NCBI GenBank assembly: GCA_934432885.1
Contig: CAKRYY010000027.1
Location: 1 to 40,881 of the forward strand
Reading direction: 5' to 3'
From: an uncultured Lachnospiraceae bacterium
GTDB lineage: Bacteria > Bacillota > Clostridia > Lachnospirales > Lachnospiraceae
DNA: 40,881 bases
The position numbers were made by a program, and so were the translations under genes. This document shows, in pieces, positions 40,771-40,881 of this stretch (positions within the stretch are counted from its first letter, which is position 1; each line of letters begins with the position of its first letter). The notes beneath the pieces were generated by a model that saw only the letters and a list, made by a program, of their open reading frames with translations, did not search any database and had not been told where the DNA came from.

Positions 40771-40881
40771 TTACTGCCAATAGTTTCTGTTCATGCTGCA
40801 GGAAACGACCATTTTTCTAGGCAGCTTCTGATAATGCTTTCCAAGCTGATAGCCTAAATATTTCCAGCCGCTGCACCACAG
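40771..40881 (-). CDS. C-terminal end of an unidentified protein, cut by window edge
   Basis: On the minus strand a frame is open from the window edge to a TAA at 40773-40771, giving 36 residues: LWCSGWKYLGYQLGKHYQKL, then PRKMVVSCSMNRNYWQ. The gene lies 24 nt upstream of glmS on the same strand and is likely co-transcribed with it. The ending with aromatic and basic residues reminded me of some glycosyltransferase C-termini, but this is too short to assign. Confidence 0.5.
   Translation of the reverse strand: MWCSGWKYLGYQLGKHYQKLPRKMVVSCSMNRNYWQ

Noticed and set aside
40747..40881. glmS ribozyme leader
   Set aside because: The stretch is occupied by the 3' end of an upstream reading frame and no ribozyme core is recognisable.

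Overview
The window looks like chromosomal DNA of a Gram-positive anaerobe of the Clostridia, most likely Lachnospiraceae. Reasons: the DapL aminotransferase route to diaminopimelate, an ANTAR regulator next to a type I glutamine synthetase, a Csp-like subtilisin, YfhO, LTA-synthase and DUF6020-like membrane proteins, GGAGG-type ribosome binding sites throughout, and sigma-A promoters close to consensus. No rRNA, tRNA or CRISPR array was seen.

Left edge (1-3290) is accessory DNA: the 3' part of an AT-rich MATE exporter gene, then a decayed piece of an integrative or mobilizable element. The piece holds a sigma factor gene with an internal deletion, an intact small HTH gene, a candidate oriT region with an imperfect 57-bp tandem repeat, mobC, and a relaxase cut off after its HUH domain. 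A terminator shared with dapL separates it from the core chromosome.

3314-13605 is core metabolism, mostly on the minus strand. glnA, an ANTAR antiterminator-like protein, dapF and dapL form a nitrogen/lysine/cell-wall cluster whose promoter is followed by an attenuator-like terminator. hisC, a COG2426 membrane protein, a methyltransferase, hslO and nadE form a tightly packed operon. A degenerate FMN-binding-like membrane protein runs toward nadE, and the two stop codons overlap.

13698-20918 is a cell-envelope region: a DUF6020-like polytopic protein converges on an LTA-synthase-like/YfhO pair with a 74-nt coding overlap, and a membrane-anchored propeller-like protein is divergent. 20927-26478 carries an Rrf2/IscR-like regulator, the metN-metI-metQ methionine importer with a LysR gene upstream, and an orphan carbamate kinase. 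26492-30948 holds a HAD phosphatase, lspA, an S8 peptidase and a long ClpX variant.

31038-37285 is a regulated uptake locus: a transsulfuration-type PLP enzyme in one operon with a CUT1 sugar-type ABC importer (binding protein and two permeases, no ATPase), divergent from a LacI repressor, with a perfect CG-centred palindrome between promoter and first gene. A small effector-binding protein follows. The right end holds htrA, glmS and the tail of an unidentified gene. A 75-nt structured repeat (92% identical copies) lies near 21.5 kb and 37.3 kb. The most notable points are the PLP/ABC/LacI locus, the glnA attenuator with its pseudo-receiver ANTAR protein, the repeat, and the divergent ClpX.
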